Below are positions 25,513 through 36,365 of a stretch of 64,000 bases of DNA, one piece after another. The stretch is from assembly GCA_037074705.1 (NCBI GenBank), contig CM073590.1, forward strand, positions 92,496,947 through 92,560,946. The letters run 5' to 3'. The notes beneath the pieces are model-generated. The model worked only from the letters and a program-made list of their open reading frames with translations, did no database searches and had not been told where the DNA came from. This DNA is from Zhengitettix transpicula. Taxonomy: Eukaryota > Arthropoda > Insecta > Orthoptera > Tetrigidae. The stretch's first letter is position 1, and every line of letters begins with the position of its first letter. Position numbers and translations under genes: made by a program.

Positions 25513-25536
<24 letters not shown>
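25512..25536. repeat. (TA)n microsatellite
   Basis: AT run flanking family T copy 2 on the 3' side. Together with 24321-24372 it indicates insertion into a pre-existing TA tract. Confidence 0.9.
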
Positions 25537-25544
<8 letters not shown>

Positions 25545-27263
25545 CCTAGTAAAATCGATTTATGACTTATTTGCTAGAATTATTCCATCAGTAACATAAA
25601 TAAAATTATTACAATGTACTTAATTTATTTGAATATCTTATAATATTAAACTTGGATGCGAAAAATGGACTCTTGTCATTCCTGTGTAAAAGTAATGCTT
25701 TTCTCGTCACTGCCTGTATTCATTAATCATAAATTAGTTTGTCATGATTAATTTATGTTGCTTTTATTTTGTACTCTCCGTTAATAGTTAGATTCAAAAG
25801 GATCTCCATAAAACGTAATTTTGATGAAAAAAGGTATACAAAATTACAGTGTGTTGAAAAATGTAACCTGCGTTAATTGATGTAATATATTATCATATAA
25901 TAATCAGTTCATAACCGGTTCATTGTGTTAGTAATTGGTACCTATTTCCAATTAAAATGATTAAAATCGTGTATGTAGAAGTACGAGGAACAAGAAAAAT
26001 TGCGTCAACCTCAAATAATGATTGCATTCAATTATGACGAAATGTCGAAGCTTGTTATGGGGATAAATTGGGAGTTGCGGTTTCAATCGTAAACGGCTCA
26101 AAGTCCGCATGAAATGCAATAATTCTAGTAGATTACTGGTGCCAGACTAATTACACGCTCGCATTAATCAAAACATTGATTTTGTCCCTGCCGAAATAAT
26201 ACGACAGATCTCACCTGAACCGTGCTCAGTTCGCAAATAAGCGAAATCGCTCTACCAAAATATTCGCCGCAGGGTATTGTTCTTTATCTTCGGACCGTAA
26301 TACACGTACGTATTTACGGCCTTCGATCATTAAAAACTAAATCTTCGTAAATAAACAGTGTAGTATATAGCTATAATTAATCACGATGAGTGTTGTGACT
26401 CTTTCAAAGAATATTAAAATAACATTTTAGAAAGGAGATATCTTGCGATAGCAAATATAGTAGATCTGACCAAGTTAATTCCTCAGAGTTATATTAGACG
26501 TGAAATATATAATTATTAATTATGATAAAAAAACAATATACTTCATTTTTGAGCAGGTAGTACAGAGTTTTAATCTAAAAGGAGTAAACATTTTCTGAAA
26601 TATGAAACACTTTTTCTCAAACAATAATTTATGATAATAACCATAGAGAGAAGATTAAAAAAATTACATTTAACTTGTCAAGTATTGAGAAAGTTAAAAT
26701 AGATAGTTCCTTTGAATTACCTAGCCAAGGGAGTAGAATTCAGAAGTTGATACATCGAAAACGATCTTATTTCGTATGTAACATAAATGAATATGTCCAA
26801 AATGTATCGAATGCCTCCAGCGAGCATTTTATCAACGCATCAAAAATAAATTATTTTCATAATATTATAAATCACAGTAAGGGGCACTTTAGTGATTTAA
26901 GGGCCAGTAAGAAACAGAATAAATAAAAACAAGAATGGCACGCGGCGTGTAATAAGGATAGTGCAATACTATACGCTCCTCTCTGAATGTAAGCTCTTTA
27001 CGTGAAAGGGTTGAAAAGTGTTTAAGGCAGGCGAAGGATATTGTCGATAGTTCACAAAAGGTTGAGTAAAGGAACTGGTCGTATTTTCGAAGTGACAAGA
27101 CGGAAGATAACATCAAATGGCCTATAGCAATCATTCGTGTCAGTCTTGTAACGCCTTCATCAGCGGGGAGAATGGATTGCTGTAAGGCTTAAGAATGGAT
27201 ATAAAGGAATTATATACCGGCCATAAAGACAGTCAATAAGATTAACATCTGGTTAACAATGGG
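25537..27263. other. AT-rich DNA without recognised genes
   Basis: A mildly GC-richer patch at 26.0-26.3 kb has no frame of interest. Short frames at 26675-26926 + and 26889-27134 - are unrecognised. Confidence 0.5.
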
Positions 27264-27594
27264 AATGAAAGAGGATTGTGAAAGCCAGCATTCACAAAAG
27301 TTCCAATTGCTAAATGGGGTGAGTTATGGGTGTCTAGTTTCATGGCAACGGTTGTGGTTGTGATGCTATTCTGCACTTTTCTCCTTATAGAAAGGGACGA
27401 TTCTAATTATAATTTATTATGTTCTTATTTATTAATAATGAAAGAGGATTGTGAAAGCCAGCATTCACAAAAGTTCCAATTGCTAAATGGGGTGAGTTAT
27501 GGGTGTCTAGTTTCACGACAACGGTTGTGGTTGTGATTCTATTCTGCACTTTTCTCCTTATCGATAGGGGCGATTCTAATTATATTTTATTATG
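27264..27594. repeat. Recent tandem duplication, 173-bp period
   Basis: The stretch beginning AATGAAAGAGGATTGTGAAA occurs at 27264 and again at 27437. The two ~158-bp units differ at only a handful of positions, so the duplication is recent compared with everything else here. Each unit contains GTTCCAATTGCTAAATGGGG and CTGCACTTTTCTCCTTAT. No frame runs through both units. Confidence 0.9.
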
Positions 27595-27704
27595 TGAATC
27601 GTACTAGATAATGTGAATTTTATTGCACACAACTAATCCATGATCATCAATACTTCCAAATGAAATGTGATTCATACATTACAATTTCAACTTAATAATC
27701 AATA

Positions 27705-28258
27705 TATCTATCTATCTATGAAAAATGAATGTCTGTCTGTGTATTATTCCTCATGACTTCCAAAACCATTCATCCGATTGAAATGAAACATTGATGTGTA
27801 GTTATGCACACATCCGCGAAGGTTTCTGTCGGCCTTGACAGGTGAACAGGTATGAAATTTTAAATATGCGATACGGCCGATATTAGTGTAGTTTGGACCC
27901 TTTTAAGGTCCAAGGTGTACTTTTGATTATCCTAGGCTACCAGCGATATTTTGATCACTGCGTACTTAAAGGTTGCATTTTTTTACGCTTTTAAGGCCTA
28001 TAATTTGGAGTTATTTTTCGACACTCTTATTTGATGCAGTATGAGAATTCCCGAGTTGTTAAAGAACCGTCAGTCATCATCCAGGTTTATTAGAAGTTAG
28101 ATGCCAAGGGGTTAGGTCCGAGAGGGGAACGTGAATAGGTAAATCTTCCAAACATTGGTGTTAATTAAATGTAATGTTTACTAAGAAGTTATTTTCGAAT
28201 CAAATCCTTCTCCGGATAATTTAAATAAATACCCGAGAAACGCTGGGTACTTAGCTAG
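27705..28258 (+). mobile_element. Helitron/HINE-like non-autonomous element
   Basis: Starts with a (TATC)n run and a GTCTGTCTGTGT stretch, then a TTCATCCGATTGAAATGAAAC block known from dispersed arthropod repeats. It ends with an imperfect hairpin (ACCC ... GGGT, 28231-28248) eleven bases before a terminal CTAG followed by T. A 3' hairpin shortly before CTRR with insertion at a T is the textbook Helitron end. The 5' microsatellite resembles short Helentron-derived (HINE/DINE-like) elements. No Rep/helicase coding is present. A SINE-like or other dispersed repeat is the alternative. Confidence 0.5.
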
Positions 28259-31200
28259 TTTTATTATATAATTTTATCATTAAATAATAATCAATTGAAA
28301 ATAAAATTATGCTTCATGAAAATCGTGTACAAACTAACTATTTCTTCAATGAAAATAAGTCTTTGTAATTTTAAACACAAACTCGCAATTTGTTGGTTTG
28401 AATATATTTCAGGCTTGACGATGTTAGTATCTCCAGTACGGAGTAATTCACTGCTGAGGCAGGCTGGTGGTCGTGATCATGTCCGTCACGGGAATTTTGT
28501 ATCGCTGCCCATTTCTTCACATTTAAAAATCTAAGAATATGGCGCTTTCAACCTTACATATCCAGATGACTGCGCAATTTGGCAAGGGACATATAACGCC
28601 CTCATATTTTAAAGTATTTATTTCACATGGAAATAATAAATAATATTTATACATAACGTTTTAATTCTATTCTGTATACGTAGGAGACAGCGCGTTGATA
28701 AACCCGGTTGAATCTAAGGCTGCATAGTAACCTATTCCAGTTTATACGACGCGTACCACTTTAAACGCTCTATCCAAGTGTGCTCTCAAAATAGATTCAC
28801 GCGTTATCCTCCTTTTACCGTCTTCGTATTACTGGCGAAGCAGCGTCTGTGAGGCAGTGAGACAACAAACTTCTTCTTTCGCGAAAATAGCTATTCACCC
28901 TTCAATCTCAGGATTCGGACGTAAAGACAGGTTTTACATTCAACCGACTTCATAAAACCTTCACGGCCTTAGGTCATGCACACACAATATATTTTTAAAC
29001 CTGGATTACAGTTTAAAATCTGATGTATCTATAGATAATTATATAAGTTCTGCTCAGGAATAATACTTAAAAATAAATCATGGCTGAAGAATGGCATTAC
29101 TATATCAATATGTAATATACTGTTTAGAAGAACGAAAACACGCATTAAAGGGACAGTACGTCCTGTATATTTCCTATCACAGTTCACTTTTTTGTGACTA
29201 AGACATCTGTACTAGTAATATAAACAATAAAATTGATCTAATTCGGAATCGTTGTTTTATACGCCCTAATGTCTACCCGGCTATAGAAATCGTAAACGTA
29301 CTAGTAGTAATTACATTACTGGAATCACAGGTAAATAAAATCGATATAATATGTATAAACCCATAGTAAAACACATTCAAAAATTAATAATAACTTAAAT
29401 ATTTTTATTTATGTAATCTACGTTTATTTTATATTATAACAGACGCACGAATTCAACAATCAAATGATACATTGTTTATGAAAATATTCATCAGGAAAGG
29501 GAAATTATAAATTAATCTTTTCAAAGTAGAAAGTAGAAAATATCTAACTACTGTCACTTTAAAACTGTAAAACATTTTAAATTCCACATTTAAGATTTAT
29601 ATTAAGAGCAAATTGCGTTATATTATTTGCATTTTTTTCTACATGAAATCTATTTCTATTTATTGCATTTAATATTGCACTACTTCTTCAATTACTATCT
29701 GTTTAAATCACAATGTTCGTAATTTTTAATATAATCATGTGTTATAATTTAGTATTAATATGAGAATTAACATTTCTATAAACAAACTAAATAGAAACAA
29801 CAGACAGACATCTGAAAACAAAAACGTACTTCATATTATATATTTCAATTAATTTAGTAATTAATTTCCTTGAATATATTATTTCAGTTGCACGAAACAA
29901 CTGAAGGCATTAAACTCTTACAACAATAAGTATCCAATATTTTTTTTTTCGATTTTTTTTCTTCGTTCAAAGATTTTATGGTATTTGAACGGTCTTCAGA
30001 AAGGTATACACTGTTGCACAAGCTGTAACCAAGACGGTACCGTTGACAGACCAGTTTCCTGTGCTCATTTTTCATGCACGCTCCTCTCATGCGGCAGTAA
30101 AAGAAGGATCTCATAATATATGGGCACAATGGCAACTGTACAAACTTCAACAAAAAGTGAAGTTAGAGAAGTGGTAGGTGTCATAGTACGTTGGAACAAC
30201 AAGGGAACCAACCCCCCCCCCCTTTCATATAATTAATTCGCTGAAAGCCTATAATAATATCTTCGTCGCAGATGGTGTTATCTTGCACAAAAAATCTGTG
30301 ATAATTTGGAATACATCTCATAAACTCGTGGCTGTATTTCTTTTTTCCTTTTAGTTTATAAAATTCTCAAACATTCCCGGTACAAACAAATAAATAGCAT
30401 ATTAATCTCAACATGAAAGTTAAGCAGGGCGAATGGAATTTTGACTTTTTGTAATGAACCTCTTCCTACCGGAACACTTATTTCATTCAATTTATTTAAT
30501 GACTTTTATTTAAAAATAGTTAGGTACTGTAATACATTATTTGGTAATTTTGAGAAAGAAATTCCGACGTTAAACAAGCAAGACAAAATATGGCTTATTT
30601 TAACGCGTAGAGAAAAGGATGATTGACAGCGCACCTTAAATGGGTTGTCACTCAGAAATTAACTGCTTCTTGCTGCCGAAAGTTTAGTAGCATTATTCGA
30701 CCAGCATAATTAAGTGAAAGTACGATGACTGACAAATGTTGAAGGCAGAAGCTGCTAGTAACAAAAAAACTACGCAATGAAGACTGGCTGGCACAAAATT
30801 AATGAGCATCGTTGAGAATACTAGTGACAAGTTCGAAGGCCCCGTTCCACTCAGGCCTGAAAGGAAATAGGTTTGTTCGTATCCGTAGAACAAATTAACC
30901 GGTTTCAAATTGTGTATTATATTTTTTATTAATATATATAATAGTATCTAAACACTTTCAAACTAAATTAAGAACATTTAAATGCATTCAACTATTAAAT
31001 TTTGGGTTGATATTTATATTCATAAAATTTTAAATAAAGTTTGTTCCAAATATTATATATATATATATGAGTTCCAATAATAAGTAGCTAATAACCTGAG
31101 CTGTTGATGTGACTGTAAATATATCAATAAAAAATTATATTGAAATTGCAACACTTAGCAAAATGGCAAGTAAGAAACTCGCAAATAGATTTTTTGTAGT

Positions 31201-31619
31201 ACCGGGAATGTTTGTAAGAGGGCAACTAAAGTTAGAATTTTGTTCTTATTTATAGCGTAACCCACTAAAATTTTAACACAGAGAAATACTTGTTAGACGT
31301 CATGTAATGGGAGAAAGTTTTTTTATCGCAGCTAATCGTAATCAAATAAACAAACGAGATAAAAAAGTGTTGCGTGTTCTATTTAGGAATTCATGCTCAT
31401 ATTTTTTTGTGCCGAGAAGTGTACATATTTTCACGCAAATAAGAACTATTTAATAAATTTTTGTGGGTGCTTAAAGCAAACACCAATCCGTTACATTTTT
31501 ACTCCTACATATTTTAATTCTTATTTACAAAATTAAGAATAATTATATAATTAGTAACTACACTGCTTACGGAATAAATATATAGTATATTGTAGTTAAT
31601 TAAAAACATGTAATAAAAA
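28259..31619. other. AT-rich DNA without recognised genes
   Basis: A C run at about 30211-30222 and a short TA run at 31054-31069 are present. Frames such as 28295-28534 + and 29884-30153 - have no known domain. Confidence 0.55.
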
Positions 31620-31633
31620 CTAAACTTATTTCT
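31620..31633. repeat. Target-site duplication, copy 1 of 3
   Basis: CTAAACTTATTTCT, repeated at 32199-32212 and (13 nt) at 32776-32788, flanking each of the two family R copies between them. Confidence 0.85.
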
Positions 31634-32198
31634 TTTTTTTTTTTTTTTTCGGGCAACAGGCTACATGAGGGTAATCCACTATGGGCAACTCCCCTTTAAT
31701 AGCATAGGAAGGGACTTGAAAGGGGGGGATGCGGAAGGGTAGTGGAAGGTAGCCAAGGGTTAACTAGGGCCCCCGGGCTATGGTTTAAGGATCCTACCCG
31801 GCATTCGCCTAAAGAAATACAGGGAAAACCCTAGAAAAACCTGCATCGGGTAGGTCGGGCATTTGGTACTTGTCCCACGCCCTTCCGATGACGGGAGAGG
31901 AGTTTGCTGTGGGGACGCAGCTTACCCCTCGCCATGCCTTGGCCTGTTTAGGAGGCAGCTGGCCGACTATTCCAATAGGAATAGCGGAAAACTCTTGCCG
32001 TATGCCCAAGGTCTGCGACCCCGGAACATACACCTCGCAAAACAGACCAAGGTGCCTCGGCATGTGGGAACCTTAGTTCAAAAAAAAAAAAAAAAAAAAC
32101 CAGAGAGATGTGAGAGCATCCCCAAAGGTAGCCCCCGCCAGAGCTCTCTGGGAAGGTTCACCTGCGAGAAATCCTCTCGCAGGCTTACTTCGTTCATC
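31634..32198 (-). mobile_element. Family R retroposon, full-length
   Basis: Read on the minus strand, it opens with the 5' hairpin (CCTGCGAGA/TCTCGCAGG, 32161-32183), then a ~70-nt module with AGAGAGCTCTGG, a long T run (the A run at 32079-32099), the body (TGTATGTTCCGGGGTCGCAG, GGGTAGGATCCTTAAACC, GTTAACCCTTGGCTACC) and CATGTAGCCTGTTGCCC, and ends in a poly(A) tail (the T run from about 31632). It is flanked by a 13-nt direct repeat. In sense orientation an ~84-codon frame (31809-32063) is open, but antisense frames are open too. It fits a SINE-like or LINE-mobilised retroposon; no Pol III A/B boxes were convincingly found. Confidence 0.88.
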
Positions 32199-32212
32199 CT
32201 AAACTTATTTCT
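32199..32212. repeat. Target-site duplication, copy 2 of 3
   Basis: CTAAACTTATTTCT between the two R copies. Confidence 0.85.
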
Positions 32213-32775
32213 TTTTTTTTTTTTTTTTTTTTTAAGGCAACAGGCTACATGAGGGTGATCCACATTGGGCAACTCCCCTTTAATAGCATAGGAAGGGATT
32301 AGACAGGGGGGATGCGGAAGGGTAGAGGAAGGTAGCCAAGGGTTAACTAGGGCCCCCGGGCTATGGTTTAAGGATCCTATCCGGCATTCGCCTAAAGAAA
32401 TGCAGGGAAAACCCTAGAAAAACCTGCATCGGGTAGGTCGGGCATTGGGTACTTGTCCCACGCCCTTCCGATAGCGGGAGAGGAGTTTGCTGTGGGGACT
32501 CAGCATTCCCTTCTCCGTGCCTCGACTAGTTTAGGAGGCAGCTGGCCGACTATTCCAATAGGAATAGCGGACAACTCTTGCCGTATGCCCAAGGTCTGCG
32601 ACCCCGGAACATACACCTCTCAAAACAGACCGAGGTGCCTCGGCATGTGGGAACCTTAGTTCAAAAAAAACCAGAGAGATGTGAGAGCATCCCCAAAGGT
32701 AGCTCCCGCCAGAGCTCTCTGGGAAGGTTCACCTGCGAGAAATGCTCTCGCAGGCTTCCCTTCAGGGCCCAGTCC
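32213..32775 (-). mobile_element. Family R retroposon, tandem full-length copy
   Basis: Same structure and orientation as its neighbour: 5' hairpin at 32732-32754, short T spacer (8 nt, against about 20 in the neighbour), body, and poly(A) (T run about 32213-32233). It is several percent diverged from 31634-32198, so either an old tandem duplication through the flanking repeat or a second insertion at the same site. Confidence 0.88.
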
Positions 32776-32788
32776 CTAAACTTATTTC
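32776..32788. repeat. Target-site duplication, copy 3 of 3
   Basis: CTAAACTTATTTC closing the tandem R pair. Confidence 0.85.
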
Positions 32789-34691
32789 CTGTGCACGCTG
32801 TTTATATGTATGTATCTGTATGTGTGTGTGTGAGAGAGAGAGAGGTCGTGTAATGACTGTAAATTTTAATTTGTATTTTATATTCAGGAATTATTCAGTC
32901 GAGCATTGTTTAATGAACTTATAAAATACATATCACACTTACGTGCAAATAAATAATGTGTTCTATAGTTTAATTTGCTTCATACAAAAAGTTAATACGG
33001 AACTATACTAACAATTTATTATTAGCTTCATGCTTTTATGTTTACAAAGTTGTTAAATCTTTGCGAATCATTTTCCTTTTATCGTTGTATCCCCTAAATT
33101 CTTCTTCAAGCTTGTTAGCCTTGAGTTAGTTATTAGGTAAAGTGTTGTTAGGCTAGTCACTAACTTCATCCGACGTTGAGGAACTTTATAGGCTTGACAC
33201 CTGTTGTATGACGAGAGGAGGAAGGGGTTGGAGTTTTAACTAACTCACGAGAGAACCCCCGTTCCCCTCATCAGCACCACTGTTGAGTGTACCTAATGAC
33301 GCGATCTTTCACCACGACATTGTCGTTTAGTAGGATGCAGAGGTAGGGGTATGATAAGGTAATTAATACGCACATTACATTACAGTGGATAATTTAACAA
33401 AAATGCCGTTGCGACGTGCGGCATGGCAGGATAAACGAGTTTAGCAGCAGAGGCTCGTTAACGCATCATTTGCGTCATTGTGACGCATGCTGCTGGAGTA
33501 AGCCCTTGCCCCTGGTACTTTAGCGCAACACCTCTCACAATAACATAGTCACTTGATACGATTTTCGTAGAGAACAACAGTAAATTTATGATACTTTACT
33601 GTTGCGAAACTCGCAATATTCCTTTACTGCAGAAAACATTCCGCGTCTGACTGAAACTATGAACTCGTACTACCTCCCAAAAGTGGTCGTTGAGGATCCG
33701 TGGACGTAACGTATCAGGGCATTCGTAATATCCGATCAGAATTTGAATCAGCCGAATACTTCCTAATAAGATCTTACAAGAGATGTATCAATTTCGACGA
33801 TATTAATGACGAGAAATATGGTTGCTAAGGATTTGAATGAGTGAATATTCCACCGATCCTCAATATAAGTGATGTAAAATAAAAAAAATCCCTTAACCAA
33901 GTTTAAATTACAGAGCGTAAGTTTACCATGAAGATTTTGTAGAAATGCCACTCGAGTTTCCAACCAGTCCAAGATGAATTCCGGCAATAAATATTTCTCG
34001 CAATTATATTCATGTGTAACGATGACCTCTATTATTCTTTTGGCTACGTGGTCCCTGAGCATAACTAGGACATTTGCGATCCGTCCTCTATCATAACACT
34101 TGGAGAAATGAAGCACGCGCTACCTTTAAATGCGACAGGTTCCCCAGACTCGACAAACAATATTTGCCTACACTATCGAAGCCGCCCGTGTCCAACTGGG
34201 TCTGTTCCTAGTTGTCTTCCTTTCTACTCTACCCTCTTCCTTCACCACTTACATCTAGTATATATAACTGAAAATATATTAAACATAAAATATGCTAAAC
34301 TTTACATCTGTGTTTTGCTGGTAAAACCACCAAACCTCCGATTCCTCCCTGATAAGCCTCAGGCGAACCTATCCCCCTCTTTCCTCAACTTGTCTACGCC
34401 TTCAAGCCTTTGAGATCATCCCAAGATCTCCTTTCATTTCTAAGTCTAAAAACGGCATTCAACTTCAGGAAATCATGGCCAGGTTTACCGGCGTGAATCT
34501 GCTGACAAGGAACCCTTTATTTATTGCAACGACTCCCCGCCAACTTATACCTACGGGACACATATGTTCTGCCCACTTATTATTCAGAAATAGACTAATC
34601 AAAATTGTGGCCACTTCCCTAAATATTGAAATACAAAAAGTGCATGCAAAAATGGGGTCCATGGATACAATGGTAAACATAAATATGATGT
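32789..34691. other. No recognised gene
   Basis: Contains a (TG)n(AG)n microsatellite (32819-32844), a GC-richer repeat-free patch at about 33.1-33.6 kb, and a 117-codon minus-strand frame (33763-34116) with no domain I recognise and several aromatic/aliphatic runs typical of AT-rich chance frames. Confidence 0.5.
32819..32844. repeat. (TG)n(AG)n microsatellite
   Basis: TG run switching to AG run. Confidence 0.9.
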
Positions 34692-34905
34692 AGGGAAAAT
34701 CCTAGTGAAAGCTGTCGGGACAAGGCCCATGCCCTTGTTTGGGGTTAGCTGTGGAAATCGCAGTTATCCCGACTCTTAGAGCATATTTTATGGTAGCTGC
34801 TTCCAATATGATCTGCGGACAACTCAGACCGCACGGTCAGAGTATAATACACCCTTCAAACCCCGCCTAGGTGTCATGGCTTATAGGAACCGTAATTAAA
34901 ATTCT
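34692..34905 (-). mobile_element. Family R, strongly diverged partial copy
   Basis: On the plus strand the order of blocks matches other minus-sense copies: GGGAAAATCCTAGTGAAA, GGGACAAGGCCCATGCCC, a TGTGGAAATCGCAG block, GCGGACAACTC, a CCCGCCTAGGTG block and a GGAACCGTAATTAAA end. Divergence is much higher than in the other copies and both ends are missing, so this is the oldest copy here. Confidence 0.6.
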
Positions 34906-35067
34906 CTGACAGTCAACTAGAGTTATCACTAGTTTCAACGTATATTACATCACTTTGCTTCATATATTAATAGTGTTTAATCTATGAGGAGGTCATCCAA
35001 CAGCCGTTTCTTACAAGGGAGGAACAAGCTTTCTGAGGGGTATAGGAAATTCGGAGCATAACGTCAA

Positions 35068-35545
35068 GCTTACGAGAGCTATTCTCTTGCAGGTGAACTT
35101 TTATGAAGAAACGGAGGGGGGCTACCTTAGGGGATGCCTTCTTCTGTCTTTTCTTTTTAATTAAGGTTCCCACAAAACGCGGATACTCGGTCTGGTTTGA
35201 GAGGTGTATATTCCTGGGACGCAGACGTTGGGCATACGATAATAGTTGTTCGTTGTTCCAAGTAGAACACTCGGCCAGCTGCCTCCTAAACTGGTCGAGG
35301 CACTGAGAAGGGAATGCTGCGTCCCCAAAGCAAACTCCTCTCCCATCTGAAGGACCTGGGACAAGTACCAAATGCCCGAATTACATTATGCAAGTTTTTC
35401 TACGGTTTCTCCTCCATCAGTTTTATGCGAATTTACGGGTAGGTTCCTAAAAACTACAGCCCGAGGACTCTAGTTAGCCCTTGTCTTCCTTGATCTACCT
35501 TCCCGCATGCCACCTTTCTGTCCCTTTCCCTTGATATAAGTTAGG
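35068..35545 (+). mobile_element. Family R retroposon, plus orientation, 3'-incomplete
   Basis: Opens with the 5' hairpin (GCTTACGAGAGCTATTCTCT region, 35068-35092), GGCTACCTTAGGGGATGCC, a T-rich spacer, GAGAGGTGTATATTCCTGGG, CCTCCTAAACTGGTCGAGGC and continues to CCCGCATGCCACCTTTC near 35518. The terminal ATTAAAGGGGAG...CATGTAGCC block and poly(A) are gone. It faces the diverged minus-sense copy at 34692-34905. Confidence 0.8.
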
Positions 35546-36027
35546 AGTGTCTGTTTACACCTTATTCTTGTTCTTCTTAGAGGAAATGCGACCAAAGTTA
35601 GAATTGCCACTCAAAGATAACGATGAGACACATAAGGATGATTTGTTTTTAACGCTGACAGGTCGACTGGGTAAGGAGAATATAGTCACACCACAGTTCT
35701 TTGATGTCATTTGACTCACCTAAATTTTCCTCGCTCTCTCTATACCAATAAAAAATTTTTACATCTGCGATATCCACAAGTCAACCTTGTAAAATTTAAG
35801 TTCCAATCAATTTTTTTTAGATATCCTCCTGGCTGACTCGATGCTGAAATGCTGAGATTGTACCCGTTATACGCCGTAGAAATATATCGCAAATCTTTAC
35901 CAAAAAATATTCCGACGGTTTTACAGATAAGTTATGTTCGATTAAAAAAATTCCCATAGTACATGTATCACTATAATACATGGTGTAACAAATTTAAACA
36001 GCAAAATCCGCTGGATTTTACATGCTC
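35546..36027. other. No recognised feature
   Basis: Could hold decayed downstream sequence of the minus-strand transposase remnant that ends at 36028, but no reading frame is retained. Confidence 0.4.
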
Positions 36028-36365
36028 TAGATGATGTGGATGCACTTGTTCTCGTAGAGTCTCCATACCATCATTTGCGACAAATTCCTCTGCAGTCCTG
36101 TGCTGACTGCAGGATCGTACCAGGTTGAGAACAGATTCCCCTTTTCAGGGTTTGTACCTCTTTGACGTCCTTCAGTGTTTGCTGAAGGTGAAAAAGTCTC
36201 GTGTTCGCTTAAACGACGATGGATTCCTTTGAAAGTCTTTTGATCTGGCACTCTCCGCGGTGGGTATCGTTCTCGACAAAAAAGATGGCGTCCTAAAACC
36301 ATTAGAATCCGCAAAATCATACTTATAATAATTGCACGCAAGTTCTTTATTTGTATGCATCTCAT
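36028..36365 (-). pseudogene. Transposase-like remnant, DUF4817/HTH N-terminal region
   Basis: The minus strand encodes, across a frameshift, the N-terminal region of a transposon protein family abundant in insect genomes. From about 36360 to 36270 one frame gives NKELACNYYKYDFADSNGF. From about 36281 down, another frame gives CRERYPPRRVPDQKTFKGIH followed by RRLSEHETFSPSAN, then DPAVSTGLQRNLSQMMVWRL ending near LYENK. This matches the usual order: a YxERYPxRRxPxxxTFxxIHxRL helix-turn-helix block, a GxF.P linker, then a PxxSTRxIxxxLxxSxxTVWRxLxE second HTH. The frameshift and loss of the downstream DDE catalytic region show it is dead. I infer the family from motif memory; an HMM search against DUF4817 would settle it. 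Confidence 0.75.

Noticed and set aside
27276..27520. Direct repeats considered as a possible CRISPR-like or satellite array
   Set aside because: Only two long units with no spacers; a simple tandem duplication.
32453..32853. Frames of 60-91 codons, one ending in a TG/AG microsatellite
   Set aside because: Same family R sequence; the ends run into a simple repeat.
33763..34116. 117-codon minus-strand frame
   Set aside because: No recognisable domain, hydrophobic low-complexity character expected of AT-rich DNA, no splice or promoter context. Mentioned only as an open frame.
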